Source of the DNA: Bacteroidota bacterium
GTDB lineage: Bacteria > Bacteroidota > Bacteroidia > B-17B0 > Aurantibacillaceae
Length of the DNA: 64,000 nucleotides
Assembly (NCBI GenBank): GCA_963169355.1
Contig: CAUJCR010000002.1
Coordinates: forward strand, 248,001 to 312,000
Direction: 5' to 3'
In this document: piece after piece, positions 35,280-44,767 of the stretch
Layout: each line of letters starts with the position of its first letter
How positions within the stretch are numbered: the first letter of the stretch is position 1
The notes under the pieces: generated by a model
Database searches by the model: none
What the model was told of the DNA's origin: nothing
The model's input: only the letters and a program-made list of their open reading frames with translations
Translations under genes and position numbers: made by a program

Positions 35280-36665
35280 ATGAAAACAATAAAAAAACGC
35301 TCATGGGCTGAGCCTTACAAAATGAAGATGGTAGAACTTCTTAAAATGACTACCGAAAAACAACGTTTAAAAGCTATTAAAGATGCAGGTTACAATACTT
35401 TTTTATTACCATCAGCCGATGTATATATTGATTTGTTGACAGATAGTGGTACTAACTCTATGAGCGACCGCCAGTGGAGTGCCTTTATGACTGGCGATGA
35501 AGCCTATGCAGGTAGTAAAAGTTATTACATCTTAGAAGAAACCATTCAAAAATATTATGGTTATAAATATGTAGTTCCTACACACCAAGGCAGAGCAGCC
35601 GAAAACATCTTATCTCAAATCTTAATTAAAAAAGGAGATATTGTTCCAGGCAACATGTACTTTACTACAACCCGTTTACATCAAGAATTAGCAGGTGGTA
35701 TTTTTGCTGATGTTATTATTGATGAAGCACACGATCCATTAAGCGAACATCCTTTTAAAGGAAATGTAGATATTGCTAAACTTGATAAATTGGTAAAAAA
35801 ACATGGTGCTAAAAAAATTCCTTACGTGTGTGTAGCCACTAATGTAAACATGGCTGGCGGACAACCAGTAAGTATGGAAAATCTTAAAGAATTAAGAGCT
35901 TATACTAAAAAACACGGCATAAGAATTATTCATGATATGACACGTGTTGCTGAAAACGCATTTTTTATTCAGCAACGTGAAAAAGGATACGCTAAAAAAA
36001 CAATAGCTCAAATAGTTAAAGAAATTTGTTCTTATACCGATGGTGCCACAATGAGCGCCAAAAAAGATGCTCTTGTAAATATAGGTGGATTTATGGCAAT
36101 TAATGATTGGGACGTGTTTGAAGAAGCCAGAAACTTAGTAGTAGTGTATGAAGGATTACATACTTATGGCGGATTAGCTGGTCGTGATATGGAAGCAGTA
36201 GCAGTGGGAATTGTTGAGAGTTTAAATGACGACCATCAAAAAGCACGTGTTGGTCAAGTAGAGTACCTTGGTCATAAAATGATGGAATACAATATTCCAA
36301 TTGTAAAACCAATTGGTGGGCACGGTATTTTTGTTGATGCAAAAGCATTTTTACCTCATCTTACTCAAGACCAATTTCCAGCACAAACTTTAGCTGCTGA
36401 ACTTTATGTAGATTCTGGAGTAAGAACTATGGAGCGTGGTATTGTATCCGCAGGAAGAAAACCAAATGGCGAAAACTATTATCCAAAACTTGAATTGGTA
36501 CGATTTACAATTCCAAGACGGGTTTATACACAAGCGCACATGGATGTAATTGCTGAATCTGCCGCTGCAGTTTATGAAAGAAGAAAATCCATTAAAGGTT
36601 TAAAGATGGTTTATGAACCTAAGTATCTACGTTTCTTCCAAGCTCGATTTGAAAAACTGAAATAA
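35280..36665 (+). CDS. tpl: tyrosine phenol-lyase
   Basis: 461 residues, alignable throughout with Citrobacter TPL as I recall it. PLP Lys262 lies in SAKKDALVNIGG. Thr129 (YFTTTR) and Arg386 (RTMERGI) are at the positions of TPL Thr124 and Arg381, the latter needed for phenol-ring specificity. The reaction is tyrosine to phenol, pyruvate and ammonia, and is reversible. It arose by duplication with the adjacent tryptophanase. Having both genes in one operon is uncommon as far as I know. Confidence 0.92.
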   Translation: MKTIKKRSWAEPYKMKMVELLKMTTEKQRLKAIKDAGYNTFLLPSADVYIDLLTDSGTNSMSDRQWSAFMTGDEAYAGSKSYYILEETIQKYYGYKYVVPTHQGRAAENILSQILIKKGDIVPGNMYFTTTRLHQELAGGIFADVIIDEAHDPLSEHPFKGNVDIAKLDKLVKKHGAKKIPYVCVATNVNMAGGQPVSMENLKELRAYTKKHGIRIIHDMTRVAENAFFIQQREKGYAKKTIAQIVKEICSYTDGATMSAKKDALVNIGGFMAINDWDVFEEARNLVVVYEGLHTYGGLAGRDMEAVAVGIVESLNDDHQKARVGQVEYLGHKMMEYNIPIVKPIGGHGIFVDAKAFLPHLTQDQFPAQTLAAELYVDSGVRTMERGIVSAGRKPNGENYYPKLELVRFTIPRRVYTQAHMDVIAESAAAVYERRKSIKGLKMVYEPKYLRFFQARFEKLK

Positions 36666-36690
36666 AAACAAAAAGGTTACTATAGGAATA

Positions 36691-37113
36691 ATGAAATTAA
36701 AAGCTCGACATACTTTTTTTATTCTTAGTGCTTTATTTTTAATCTATTCAGTTAGTATCTATTTAAAACCTTTGTCGGTAAATACTGATGATAGATTTGA
36801 CAAAACAGCTGCAGCTAATGGTAAATTAGTTTGGCAAAAATATAATTGTCAAGCCTGTCATCAGTTTTATGGCCTTGGTGGATACCTTGGTCCCGACTTA
36901 ACAAACATTTTATCTCAGCCCGGGAAAGGTGAAGCACTTGTAAAAGCTATGCTAAAAACAGGAACCAAACAAATGCCCGCTTTTCAATTATCCGAAAAAG
37001 AAACGCAAGAATTAATAGAGTTTTTAAAATCAACCGACGCTAGTGGCAGCGCAGATCCTAGAAATTTTGAAAATACAAACTTTGGAATGATTGAACGATA
37101 TGAAACTAAATAA
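36691..37113 (+). CDS. membrane-anchored cytochrome c, NorC-like
   Basis: 140 residues. An N-terminal membrane helix (about 8-26) is followed by one cytochrome c domain with heme motif CQACH (Cys53, Cys56, His57) and probable axial Met95 (KQMPAF). The layout and length match NorC, the small subunit of cytochrome-c-dependent nitric oxide reductase. Its 3' end overlaps the NorB-like gene, so the two are translationally linked and very likely form one complex in the inner membrane. Confidence 0.87.
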   Translation: MKLKARHTFFILSALFLIYSVSIYLKPLSVNTDDRFDKTAAANGKLVWQKYNCQACHQFYGLGGYLGPDLTNILSQPGKGEALVKAMLKTGTKQMPAFQLSEKETQELIEFLKSTDASGSADPRNFENTNFGMIERYETK

Positions 37114-38425
37114 ACTACATATTGGAAATCTTTTTCTAGTTACAGCCATTATCATGTTGCTTTTGGGCTTAGGTTTTGGGTTACTAGCTGCGTTTATTTA
37201 TTTGTATCCAAACTTTTTAAAAGATTCTATTGGTTTTATCTCATTAAGACCTCTTCATGTTTCTTCAGCAATGTTTTGGATTATCTTAGGCGCAACTGGA
37301 TGCGTATATAATGGATTAAGAGTTGTAACCAACAAGCCTATAACAAATCGAGTAGCTATTATGCAATGGCTATTATGGATCATTTCAATCATTGGTATTT
37401 TTATTTCGTATTTCACCCATCAATTTGGAGGCAGAGAATACTGGGAGTTCAATCCAGTGTGGGCATTACCTATTGCCATAGCTTGGTTATTATTCTTAAG
37501 TAATTTTTATAGTCATATAAACAATGTACGCAAATGGCCTGTGTATATGTGGATGTGGCTCACTGGCTTAACTTTTTTCTTATTTACTTTTATAGAAAAT
37601 TACCTTTGGCTGTTCCCTTATTTTAGAGAGCATTTTATAACCGATATGACCATTCAATGGAAAGTAAATGGTTCGTTAGTTGGTTCATGGAATCAAATGA
37701 TTTATGGCACAGCATTTTTCTTAATGGACAGAATTTCAGGAACTAAAAAAGTAGGAAAAAACAACTTAGCATTTGCCATGTATTTTTTAGGGTTATTTAA
37801 TTTAATGTTTAATTGGGGTCATCACATCTATACACTTCCAACCGAAAAATACATTCGCTATATAGGCTATATAGTGAGTATGACAGAGTGGGTTTTCTTT
37901 GTTAAAATTATTTATAACTGGAAAGGAGCTGTAAGCGACATACAAAAACACTATCACTATTTCCCTTACAAATTTATAATGGCATCCGATATTTGGGTGT
38001 TTATAAATATGGGACAAGCTTGTTTATTCTCAATACCAGCTATTAATATCTACACGCATGGCACACATGTAACCGTAGCTCATGCAATGGGCACTACCAT
38101 AGGAATAAATACTATGATTTTACTAGCCGCTTGTTTTGAGTTTTTAAAACCCGACTTGTACAAAGAAACTTCTCTCAAAGCACTAAATAGAGTGTTTTGG
38201 TTTTTACAAATAAGCCTCGTGGTTTTTTGGACATCATTAAATATAGCAGGTATCAAAAAAGGACTTTGGCAACTCAGCAATCCTCAATCAAGTTATAGTA
38301 AAATGATGGACTCGCTTGAACCTTATTTTATAACATTTATTATAGCAGGTTTTGGTTTGTTTGTTTCGCTAAGCATTATTGCTTATAAATTACTCAAGCA
38401 TTCTAAAAAAAGTATTTTTAATTAA
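37091..38425 (+). CDS. divergent NorB-like heme-copper oxidoreductase subunit
   Basis: 444 residues, about 12 membrane helices. Compared with Pseudomonas cNOR as remembered, spacing is nearly exact: His56 (heme b), His244 and His245 (FeB), Glu266 (Glu280) and His331 (heme b3) are kept. But the first FeB ligand is Asn193 (His207 in cNOR), the catalytic Glu211 is Val197, Glu215 is Asn201, and the second heme b ligand is Met333 (His349; HAM instead of HGH). It belongs to the NOR branch of heme-copper oxidases, but NO reduction is not assured. An in-frame ATG three codons in could also be the start. Overlaps the cytochrome c gene. Confidence 0.8.
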   Translation: MNDMKLNKLHIGNLFLVTAIIMLLLGLGFGLLAAFIYLYPNFLKDSIGFISLRPLHVSSAMFWIILGATGCVYNGLRVVTNKPITNRVAIMQWLLWIISIIGIFISYFTHQFGGREYWEFNPVWALPIAIAWLLFLSNFYSHINNVRKWPVYMWMWLTGLTFFLFTFIENYLWLFPYFREHFITDMTIQWKVNGSLVGSWNQMIYGTAFFLMDRISGTKKVGKNNLAFAMYFLGLFNLMFNWGHHIYTLPTEKYIRYIGYIVSMTEWVFFVKIIYNWKGAVSDIQKHYHYFPYKFIMASDIWVFINMGQACLFSIPAINIYTHGTHVTVAHAMGTTIGINTMILLAACFEFLKPDLYKETSLKALNRVFWFLQISLVVFWTSLNIAGIKKGLWQLSNPQSSYSKMMDSLEPYFITFIIAGFGLFVSLSIIAYKLLKHSKKSIFN

Positions 38426-38433
38426 TTCACATC

Positions 38434-39597
38434 ATGAAAGCAGTTGATTTACATGACCTAAAAACAGCATATGCTTACAAGAGTAATGCTGATTTAAAAC
38501 TAACACATTTTGTTTTTAATACGCTTCAAAAACCCATTTTATTGGGTCTATTAAAATCATGTGCTAACGGAATAGTTAAATACAATCTTCCGTTTCAATC
38601 TATAATTAAAAAAACAATCTATAAATTATTTTGTGCAGGAGAAAATATCGAAGAAGCTTTTAAGCTCATACGCTATTTAGATTCTTATCACGTAAAATCT
38701 GTTTTAGATTATGTTTCGGAAGGTGAGAAAACTGAAGCAGCCTTTTCTTTGAATGCCAAAACTATACTAGAGAATGTGATTAGAGTTGGAAAAGAATGTC
38801 CTGGAAATTATATTAGTGTAAAAATAACAGGATTAGAAGATCCTGATTTCTTAGGTAAAATAAATAGTAAAACATTCCCAATTAATAATCCTAGGTTTGA
38901 TAAATTACTTGAACGTGTGGATGCTATTTGTAATGCTGCACAAAAACATCAAGTAATAGTATATATAGATGCCGAAGATAGGTATATGCAAGATATTATA
39001 GATGCTATTACCGAACACATGATGGAAAAATACAACACACAACAAGTTGTAGTATTTAATACATTACAAATGTATTTAAAAGACCGCCTCAAATACCTAG
39101 AAGGTCTTATTGCAACAGCAAAACAAAAAAAATATATTGCAGGAATAAAACTAGTACGTGGTGCCTACGTAGAAAAAGAAAGAGAGACAGCCTTAAAAGA
39201 AAAAAGAGAATCTCCAGTATTTGATACGAAAGATCAAACTGATAAGTCATTTAACGCTGCGGTTGAGCTTTGTCTTCAAAATCATGCGTTAATTGCCACA
39301 TGCATCGCCTCACACAATTACAATAGCACTCAATTAGCGCTCGATTTAATGCAAAAATATCATATTACTGATATTAACAAAGTACGATTTTCTCAACTTT
39401 ATGGTATGTGTGATGGCATTACATTTAATCTAGCTGCTGCTGGATATAGTGTTTCTAAATATTTACCGTATGGAGAGGTAAAAAAAGCTATACCATATCT
39501 CATCCGCCGTTCCGAAGAAAACACCTCTATTAACGGACAGGTAAATGATGAACTACACCGACTACAAAAAGAAATAAATAATAGAAAACACCATTAA
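38434..39597 (+). CDS. putA: proline dehydrogenase
   Basis: 387 residues of the single-domain PRODH type (TIM barrel, FAD). The C-terminal barrel motifs are clear: IKLVRGAYVEKERETA, CIASHNYNS and VRFSQLYGMCDGIT, YGEVKKAIPYLIRRSEEN. The last carries the Arg-Arg pair that binds proline carboxylate. It oxidises proline to pyrroline-5-carboxylate and reduces quinone at the inner membrane. No P5C dehydrogenase is nearby. It lies 8 bp after the NorB-like gene, linking an electron donor to a possible terminal reductase. Confidence 0.93.
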   Translation: MKAVDLHDLKTAYAYKSNADLKLTHFVFNTLQKPILLGLLKSCANGIVKYNLPFQSIIKKTIYKLFCAGENIEEAFKLIRYLDSYHVKSVLDYVSEGEKTEAAFSLNAKTILENVIRVGKECPGNYISVKITGLEDPDFLGKINSKTFPINNPRFDKLLERVDAICNAAQKHQVIVYIDAEDRYMQDIIDAITEHMMEKYNTQQVVVFNTLQMYLKDRLKYLEGLIATAKQKKYIAGIKLVRGAYVEKERETALKEKRESPVFDTKDQTDKSFNAAVELCLQNHALIATCIASHNYNSTQLALDLMQKYHITDINKVRFSQLYGMCDGITFNLAAAGYSVSKYLPYGEVKKAIPYLIRRSEENTSINGQVNDELHRLQKEINNRKHH

Positions 39598-39607
39598 TAA
39601 CTATATC

Positions 39608-39784
39608 ATGACAACTTATATTATTGTTGCTATCGCTTGGTTACTAGTATCGCTTTTACTAGGAGCTTATGTAATTGGATTTGGCTTAAAAGGTAAATCA
39701 CACTATCAGGTTGGATTCCTAACCTTGGGCATCTCCTACATTTTAGGAATTTGCATGTTACTTACATGTATATTTATGATGTAA
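39608..39784 (+). CDS. 58-residue two-TM membrane protein
   Basis: ATG at 39608, TAA at 39782-39784. The translation starts MTTYIIVAIAWLLVSLLLGA and continues with a short polar turn (GLKGKSHYQ) and a second hydrophobic helix (GFLTLGISYILGICMLLTC). It is too short for family assignment. It starts 10 bp after proline dehydrogenase and is probably the last gene of the operon; small hydrophobic subunits of this size often accompany respiratory complexes. Confidence 0.6.
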   Translation: MTTYIIVAIAWLLVSLLLGAYVIGFGLKGKSHYQVGFLTLGISYILGICMLLTCIFMM

Positions 39785-39906
39785 TTTCAACTTAATTTAT
39801 TTGGATTTGATTCCATTTTCTTTGGTTTTTCATTAGTTAAACTTAAGAAAATGTCTCTTATCTTTTAAACTAAATCAGTACACTTTGGTTTGAAACGGAA
39901 CAGGTA

Positions 39907-40701
39907 TTAGATTATAGCAATTGGAATTTTTAACAGAAATAATAAAATTAAAATTCCGCCTACAATTATTCGGTACCAACCAAAAGCCTTAAATCCATTT
40001 TTACTTAAGAATCCTATAAACGACTTAATAGCTATTAATGCGACAATAAACGCAATAATATTTCCAAACAATAATATGCTTATTTCTTCTGATTGAATGG
40101 TAATGCCTTCTTTATAAAAATCAAGTAATTTTTTTGCCGTAGCAGCAAACATAGTAGGCACAGCTAAAAAGAAAGAGAATTCTGCTGCATTTTTTCGGGT
40201 TAATTTTTGAGTCATTCCTCCAATAATAGTGCTGGCACTTCTACTCATACCTGGCCACATAGCCAAGCACTGAAACAAGCCTATTTTAAGAGCCACAGGA
40301 TATGTAATGTCTTTTTCTTCATCAAGGTTATTCGCAATAAACCATTTATCTACAAAAATTAAAACAATCCCACCTACAAATAAAGCTACTGCCACACCCA
40401 TTAAGTTTTCGAGTGCAGCATCTATGTAGTCGCTTAATAATACTCCAAAAACAGCAGCAGGAATAAAAGCAACGAGTAGCTTAAAATAAAAATCAATGGA
40501 TTTAAAAAAACGTTTAAAATACAATACAACCACCGATAAGATAGCGCCTAACTGAATAGCAATAGTAAATAACTTTACAAAAGGAGTAGGCTCTACCCCT
40601 AACAGAGCGGTTGTAATCATCATGTGTCCAGTAGATGAAATAGGCAAAAACTCTGTTAATCCTTCTACAACAGCAATGATAAAAGCTTCAAAATAGGTCA
40701 T
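39907..40701 (-). CDS. uppP: undecaprenyl-diphosphatase UppP/BacA
   Basis: 264 residues from the ATG at 40701; the frame extends ten codons upstream, but [23 protein letters not shown] is the usual start. The catalytic motifs are [14 protein letters not shown] and PGMSRSAST. It removes the terminal phosphate of undecaprenyl diphosphate outside the inner membrane, recycling the lipid carrier for peptidoglycan and polysaccharides, and can confer bacitracin resistance. It follows the DUF3098 gene, a usual pairing in Bacteroidota. Confidence 0.95.
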   Translation of the reverse strand: MTYFEAFIIAVVEGLTEFLPISSTGHMMITTALLGVEPTPFVKLFTIAIQLGAILSVVVLYFKRFFKSIDFYFKLLVAFIPAAVFGVLLSDYIDAALENLMGVAVALFVGGIVLIFVDKWFIANNLDEEKDITYPVALKIGLFQCLAMWPGMSRSASTIIGGMTQKLTRKNAAEFSFFLAVPTMFAATAKKLLDFYKEGITIQSEEISILLFGNIIAFIVALIAIKSFIGFLSKNGFKAFGWYRIIVGGILILLFLLKIPIAII

Positions 40702-40740
40702 AGTTTGTGTAATCAATAAAACAAAAAGCAATTATATTAA

Positions 40741-40974
40741 TTAAGCTTCGTTGTTTTTGTTCTTAGGACGCCACATAATGGCAACAATTATAGTAACAAA
40801 TCCCGCCAAACATAACATAGGGGCAATTGTAATACGTTGCGTATCAAAAATAGCTGGGTTAAATACATTTGGATCATCACTACCGCCTCCAATCATAAGC
40901 AAGTAACCTAATACAATAAGCGCAAATCCTCCTATTAGTATCTGATAGTTTTGTTTCCCAAACGTAGTTTTCAT
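40741..40974 (-). CDS. DUF3098 small membrane protein
   Basis: 77 residues with two membrane helices, starting KTTFGKQNYQILIGGFALIVLGYLLMIGGGSDDP, which matches the DUF3098 family. In Bacteroidota it sits between ftsX and uppP. Here it precedes uppP, but ftsX is absent; instead the polysaccharide module begins divergently. Role unknown. Confidence 0.85.
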   Translation of the reverse strand: MKTTFGKQNYQILIGGFALIVLGYLLMIGGGSDDPNVFNPAIFDTQRITIAPMLCLAGFVTIIVAIMWRPKNKNNEA

Positions 40975-41093
40975 AATCTTGTAATTAAGAGAACAAATCT
41001 ATTAAAAATCTTTGTTTTATGCTACCTAAAGCCACAAAATAGCGTGTTTTTCGTTAATTTTTCGTAATATTGCTATTCTTTTAAATACATTTT

Positions 41094-42182
41094 ATGGCTA
41101 AAGTAGCATTAATTACAGGAGTAACTGGGCAAGATGGCGCCTATTTATCAGAATTACTATTAAGTAAAGGATATATTGTACATGGGGTAAAGCGTCGTAG
41201 TTCTTTATTTAACACTGATAGAATTGATCATTTGTACCAAGATCAACACGAAAAACACGTAAATTTTAAATTACATTATGGTGATTTAACCGATAGCACC
41301 AATTTAATTAGAATTGTGCAAGAAACTCAACCAGATGAGATATACAACTTAGCGGCTATGTCGCATGTAAAGGTAAGTTTTGATACTCCCGAATACACCG
41401 CTAACGCTGATGGTATTGGTACTTTAAGAATTTTAGAAGCTATTCGTATATTAGGTCTTGAAAAGAAAACACGTTTCTACCAAGCTTCTACCTCTGAATT
41501 ATACGGATTAGTTCAAGAAATTCCTCAAAAAGAAACAACTCCATTTTATCCACGTAGTCCTTATGGTGTTGCGAAATTATACGGTTTTTGGATTACTAAA
41601 AACTATCGCGAATCTTATGGTATGTATGCTTGTAATGGTATTTTGTTTAACCACGAAAGTCCGTTGCGTGGCGAAACCTTTGTAACACGTAAAATTACAC
41701 GTGCGGCTGCTAAAATTAGTTTAGGGCTTCAGGATAAATTATTTATGGGTAATATTGATTCTGAACGCGACTGGGGACATGCTAAGGATTATGTAGAAGG
41801 AATGTGGCGCATGTTACAACAAGAAACAGCGGATGATTTTGTATTAGCTACTGGCATAAAAATTACCGTGCGCGAATTTATTAATATGGCTTTTGCCGAA
41901 GTAGGTATCACCTTAAAATGGGAAGGAAAAGCCGAACAAGAAAAAGGTATTGATGCTGCCACTGGAAAAATTTTAGTTGAAATTGATCCGAAATATTATC
42001 GCCCTGCCGAGGTTGATTTATTAGTTGGTGACTCTACAAAAGCCCGCACTAAACTTGGATGGAAACCAACTTATACAGTACAAGCTTTATGTAAAGAAAT
42101 GGTAGCAGCCGATGTTGAATTATTTAAAAAAGATAAATATCTATTAGAAGGCGGACACAAAATTTTAAATTATAAAGAGTAA
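41094..42182 (+). CDS. gmd: GDP-mannose 4,6-dehydratase
   Basis: 362 residues, extended SDR. NADP motif [15 protein letters not shown] at the N-terminus, catalytic YGVAK, and substrate motifs [11 protein letters not shown] and NHESPLRG, all typical of Gmd. It makes GDP-4-keto-6-deoxymannose, the first step to GDP-fucose. The reductase gene follows, so the pathway is complete within two genes. Confidence 0.96.
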   Translation: MAKVALITGVTGQDGAYLSELLLSKGYIVHGVKRRSSLFNTDRIDHLYQDQHEKHVNFKLHYGDLTDSTNLIRIVQETQPDEIYNLAAMSHVKVSFDTPEYTANADGIGTLRILEAIRILGLEKKTRFYQASTSELYGLVQEIPQKETTPFYPRSPYGVAKLYGFWITKNYRESYGMYACNGILFNHESPLRGETFVTRKITRAAAKISLGLQDKLFMGNIDSERDWGHAKDYVEGMWRMLQQETADDFVLATGIKITVREFINMAFAEVGITLKWEGKAEQEKGIDAATGKILVEIDPKYYRPAEVDLLVGDSTKARTKLGWKPTYTVQALCKEMVAADVELFKKDKYLLEGGHKILNYKE

Positions 42183-42230
42183 TTTATAAATCAACACGTG
42201 TTGTTTAATTTGATACGACAAACCATATTC

Positions 42231-43172
42231 ATGAATTTAGATTCTAAAATATACATCGCTGGTCATCGAGGAATGGTGGGCTCAGCCATTATGCGTAATT
42301 TACAAAGCAAAGGTTACAAAAACATTGTAACTCGCAGCTCTAAGGAATTAGACTTACGCCAACAACAAGCTGTACAACAATTTTTTGAAACTGAAAAACC
42401 AGAATATGTTTTTTTAGCTGCCGCAAAAGTTGGAGGCATACAAGCTAATAACATTTATAGAGCCGATTTTATTTATGAAAACTTGATGATACAAAACAAT
42501 GTCATTCATCAATCGTACTTATCGGGTGTAAAAAAATTAATGTTCTTAGGTAGTTCTTGTATTTATCCTAAAATGGCGCCTCAACCGTTAAAAGAAGAAT
42601 ACCTTTTAACGGGCTTACTTGAAGAAACTAACGAGCCTTATGCTATTGCTAAAATTGCAGGCATTAAAATGTGTGAAAGTTATAAGAGACAATACGGTTG
42701 TAATTTTATTTCGGTGATGCCTACCAACATGTATGGCCCTAATGATAATTACAACCTAAATAACTCACACGTATTACCCGCATTAATTAGAAAATTTCAT
42801 GATGCCAAAGAACAAAATTTGCCTAGCGTAGAAATGTGGGGAACTGGAACACCTATGCGTGAGTTTTTACATGCCGATGATTTAGGTGATGCTTGTGTGT
42901 ATTTAATGAACCACTACGATGGCGAACAGTTTGTAAACATTGGTTCGGGAACCGATTTAACCATAAAAGATTTAGCTTTACTTATAAAAGACATTGTTGG
43001 GTTTAAAGGAGAAATTACTCACGATTTATCAAAACCTGATGGAACACCACGTAAACTAATGGATGTATCGTATTTACATTCATTGGGCTGGAAACATAAA
43101 ATTGAACTACGAGAAGGTATTACACAGGTTTACGAAGACTTTAAAAAGAAAGAAGGCGTAAAAGTATGGTAA
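42231..43172 (+). CDS. fcl: GDP-L-fucose synthase
   Basis: 313 residues from the ATG at 42231; the frame is open from a TTG at 42198, but [20 protein letters not shown] is the usual N-terminus. NADP motif [10 protein letters not shown], catalytic [10 protein letters not shown], and the signature [15 protein letters not shown]. It epimerises and reduces the Gmd product to GDP-L-fucose for cell-surface glycans. Its end overlaps the next gene by 7 bp. Confidence 0.95.
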   Translation: MNLDSKIYIAGHRGMVGSAIMRNLQSKGYKNIVTRSSKELDLRQQQAVQQFFETEKPEYVFLAAAKVGGIQANNIYRADFIYENLMIQNNVIHQSYLSGVKKLMFLGSSCIYPKMAPQPLKEEYLLTGLLEETNEPYAIAKIAGIKMCESYKRQYGCNFISVMPTNMYGPNDNYNLNNSHVLPALIRKFHDAKEQNLPSVEMWGTGTPMREFLHADDLGDACVYLMNHYDGEQFVNIGSGTDLTIKDLALLIKDIVGFKGEITHDLSKPDGTPRKLMDVSYLHSLGWKHKIELREGITQVYEDFKKKEGVKVW

Positions 43173-44758
43173 CTGGTTTAAAACAGTGGACTAGAGCAAA
43201 AAGTCGAAAGCATATTTTACTTTTTACTTTTTTTGTTTCTCTTATGCCTCAGTTTTATTTTGCCCAGTTTTATAATTTACCTAACGATTACATCTTTGGT
43301 AATCTTACTCAGAAACAACTTGCTAAAATTGACACACTAGAACAAACGCATAGTGCCTTACAACCTTACATTCCATTTTTTAGTAAACAATATGAGTTTG
43401 TTGCCGATAGCACCAAACTGTTTAAATACGTGGCCGATGACCCAGCCATCAATAAAATCTTTTTTGATCACCTCATTCATATCAAGTCAAAGGGTAATAA
43501 ATATGAATTTAAAGTTGATCCTTTATTAAATTTTGAATTTGGAAGAGCCTATTACGACACCACTTCTAAATACACTAAAACATCAACAAACACCAGAGGA
43601 TTTATAGCAAGCGGAACAATAGGTAAAGATTTTTATTTTGAAACCATGTTTGCCGAAAATCAAAGTGTTTTTCCAGCTTATATTGCTGTGTATAGCAACC
43701 AAACTAAAATAATTCCTGGTCAAGGACGCCATAAAGCCTTTAAAACAACAGGTTATGATTATGCTTTTACATCAGGTTTTATTTCGTATCAGCCCATTCA
43801 GCAAGTCAATATTCAACTAGGACATGGTAAACAAAAAATTGGAAACGGTTATCGTTCATTGTTATTAAGCGACAACGCATTTAATTATCCCTATTTAAGA
43901 ATTACCTCACAATGGTTAAAAGGCAAACTCCAATACTCCAATATTTACGCTGTACTCATGAACTTAACCACTGGCGGCGCACCAACGCCAAAATACACCG
44001 AACCACTTTTTCAAAAGAAAGCAGCGTCGTTTCAGTTTTTAAGTTTTAATGCCACTAAGCGATTAAATATTGGCTTATTTCAAGGTATGATTTGGTCGGC
44101 AGCCGATAGCCTTAACAGACAACACTTAGATTGGCAATATTTTAATCCTGTTATCTTTTCCAATATTGGGTTTTACGGACTCAATAATAAAAACAACATA
44201 CTCATAGGCGCAACCGCTAATTTTAAAATTACTCATCAACTTTCTGTTTATGCTCAATTTATGGGCGATGATTTTAGTAACACATTAACGCTTGGAAACA
44301 CCTTTGGATACCAAGCAGGCATTAAATACTTTGATGCGTTTAAACTAAAAAACTTAATGCTACAAATTGAGTATAATGATGTGGCAGAAGGCTCTTACAA
44401 TAATCCGTTAACAGCCTACAGTAATCAAAGTTATTCTCATTACAATCAAAATTTAGCTTATACGCCTGGGTATGGAAAAGAATTGGTTGCTATAGCTGAT
44501 TATAAATTTAAAAGAGCCTTTGTAAATGTTAAATACAACATGCAATGGCTAACCTTAAATAAATTTGAATTATATAATAATTCCATTTTCAGAACACAAA
44601 TTGGTTATACCATTAACACGGCATATAATTTTAATATATCTTTGGGATATAATTACAGGCAACAACAATTTCCAGATTTTAAATTATCAAATAATACCAC
44701 TAGTTTTTATACCGTTAGTCTAAAATCAAATTTATATAACACCTATTACGATTTTTAA
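43166..44758 (+). CDS. Wzi-like capsule assembly outer-membrane protein
   Basis: 530 residues. A signal peptide after a basic N-terminus (cleavage near YFAQ), then a beta-rich barrel with repeated aromatic strands. [20 protein letters not shown] is the Wzi-family block in which the lectin-like Wzi anchors capsule polysaccharide. A second copy lies after the sugar-phosphate transferase gene. The role in fucose-containing capsule attachment is inferred from context. Confidence 0.75.
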   Translation: MVTGLKQWTRAKSRKHILLFTFFVSLMPQFYFAQFYNLPNDYIFGNLTQKQLAKIDTLEQTHSALQPYIPFFSKQYEFVADSTKLFKYVADDPAINKIFFDHLIHIKSKGNKYEFKVDPLLNFEFGRAYYDTTSKYTKTSTNTRGFIASGTIGKDFYFETMFAENQSVFPAYIAVYSNQTKIIPGQGRHKAFKTTGYDYAFTSGFISYQPIQQVNIQLGHGKQKIGNGYRSLLLSDNAFNYPYLRITSQWLKGKLQYSNIYAVLMNLTTGGAPTPKYTEPLFQKKAASFQFLSFNATKRLNIGLFQGMIWSAADSLNRQHLDWQYFNPVIFSNIGFYGLNNKNNILIGATANFKITHQLSVYAQFMGDDFSNTLTLGNTFGYQAGIKYFDAFKLKNLMLQIEYNDVAEGSYNNPLTAYSNQSYSHYNQNLAYTPGYGKELVAIADYKFKRAFVNVKYNMQWLTLNKFELYNNSIFRTQIGYTINTAYNFNISLGYNYRQQQFPDFKLSNNTTSFYTVSLKSNLYNTYYDF

Positions 44759-44767
44759 ATACATATT

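Noticed and set aside
33859-36665. Tryptophanase operon with tnaC attenuation leader
   Set aside because: The lyase is not the first gene, and the 5 bp before it leave no room for a leader peptide; nothing like a Trp codon leader is visible before 32024 either.
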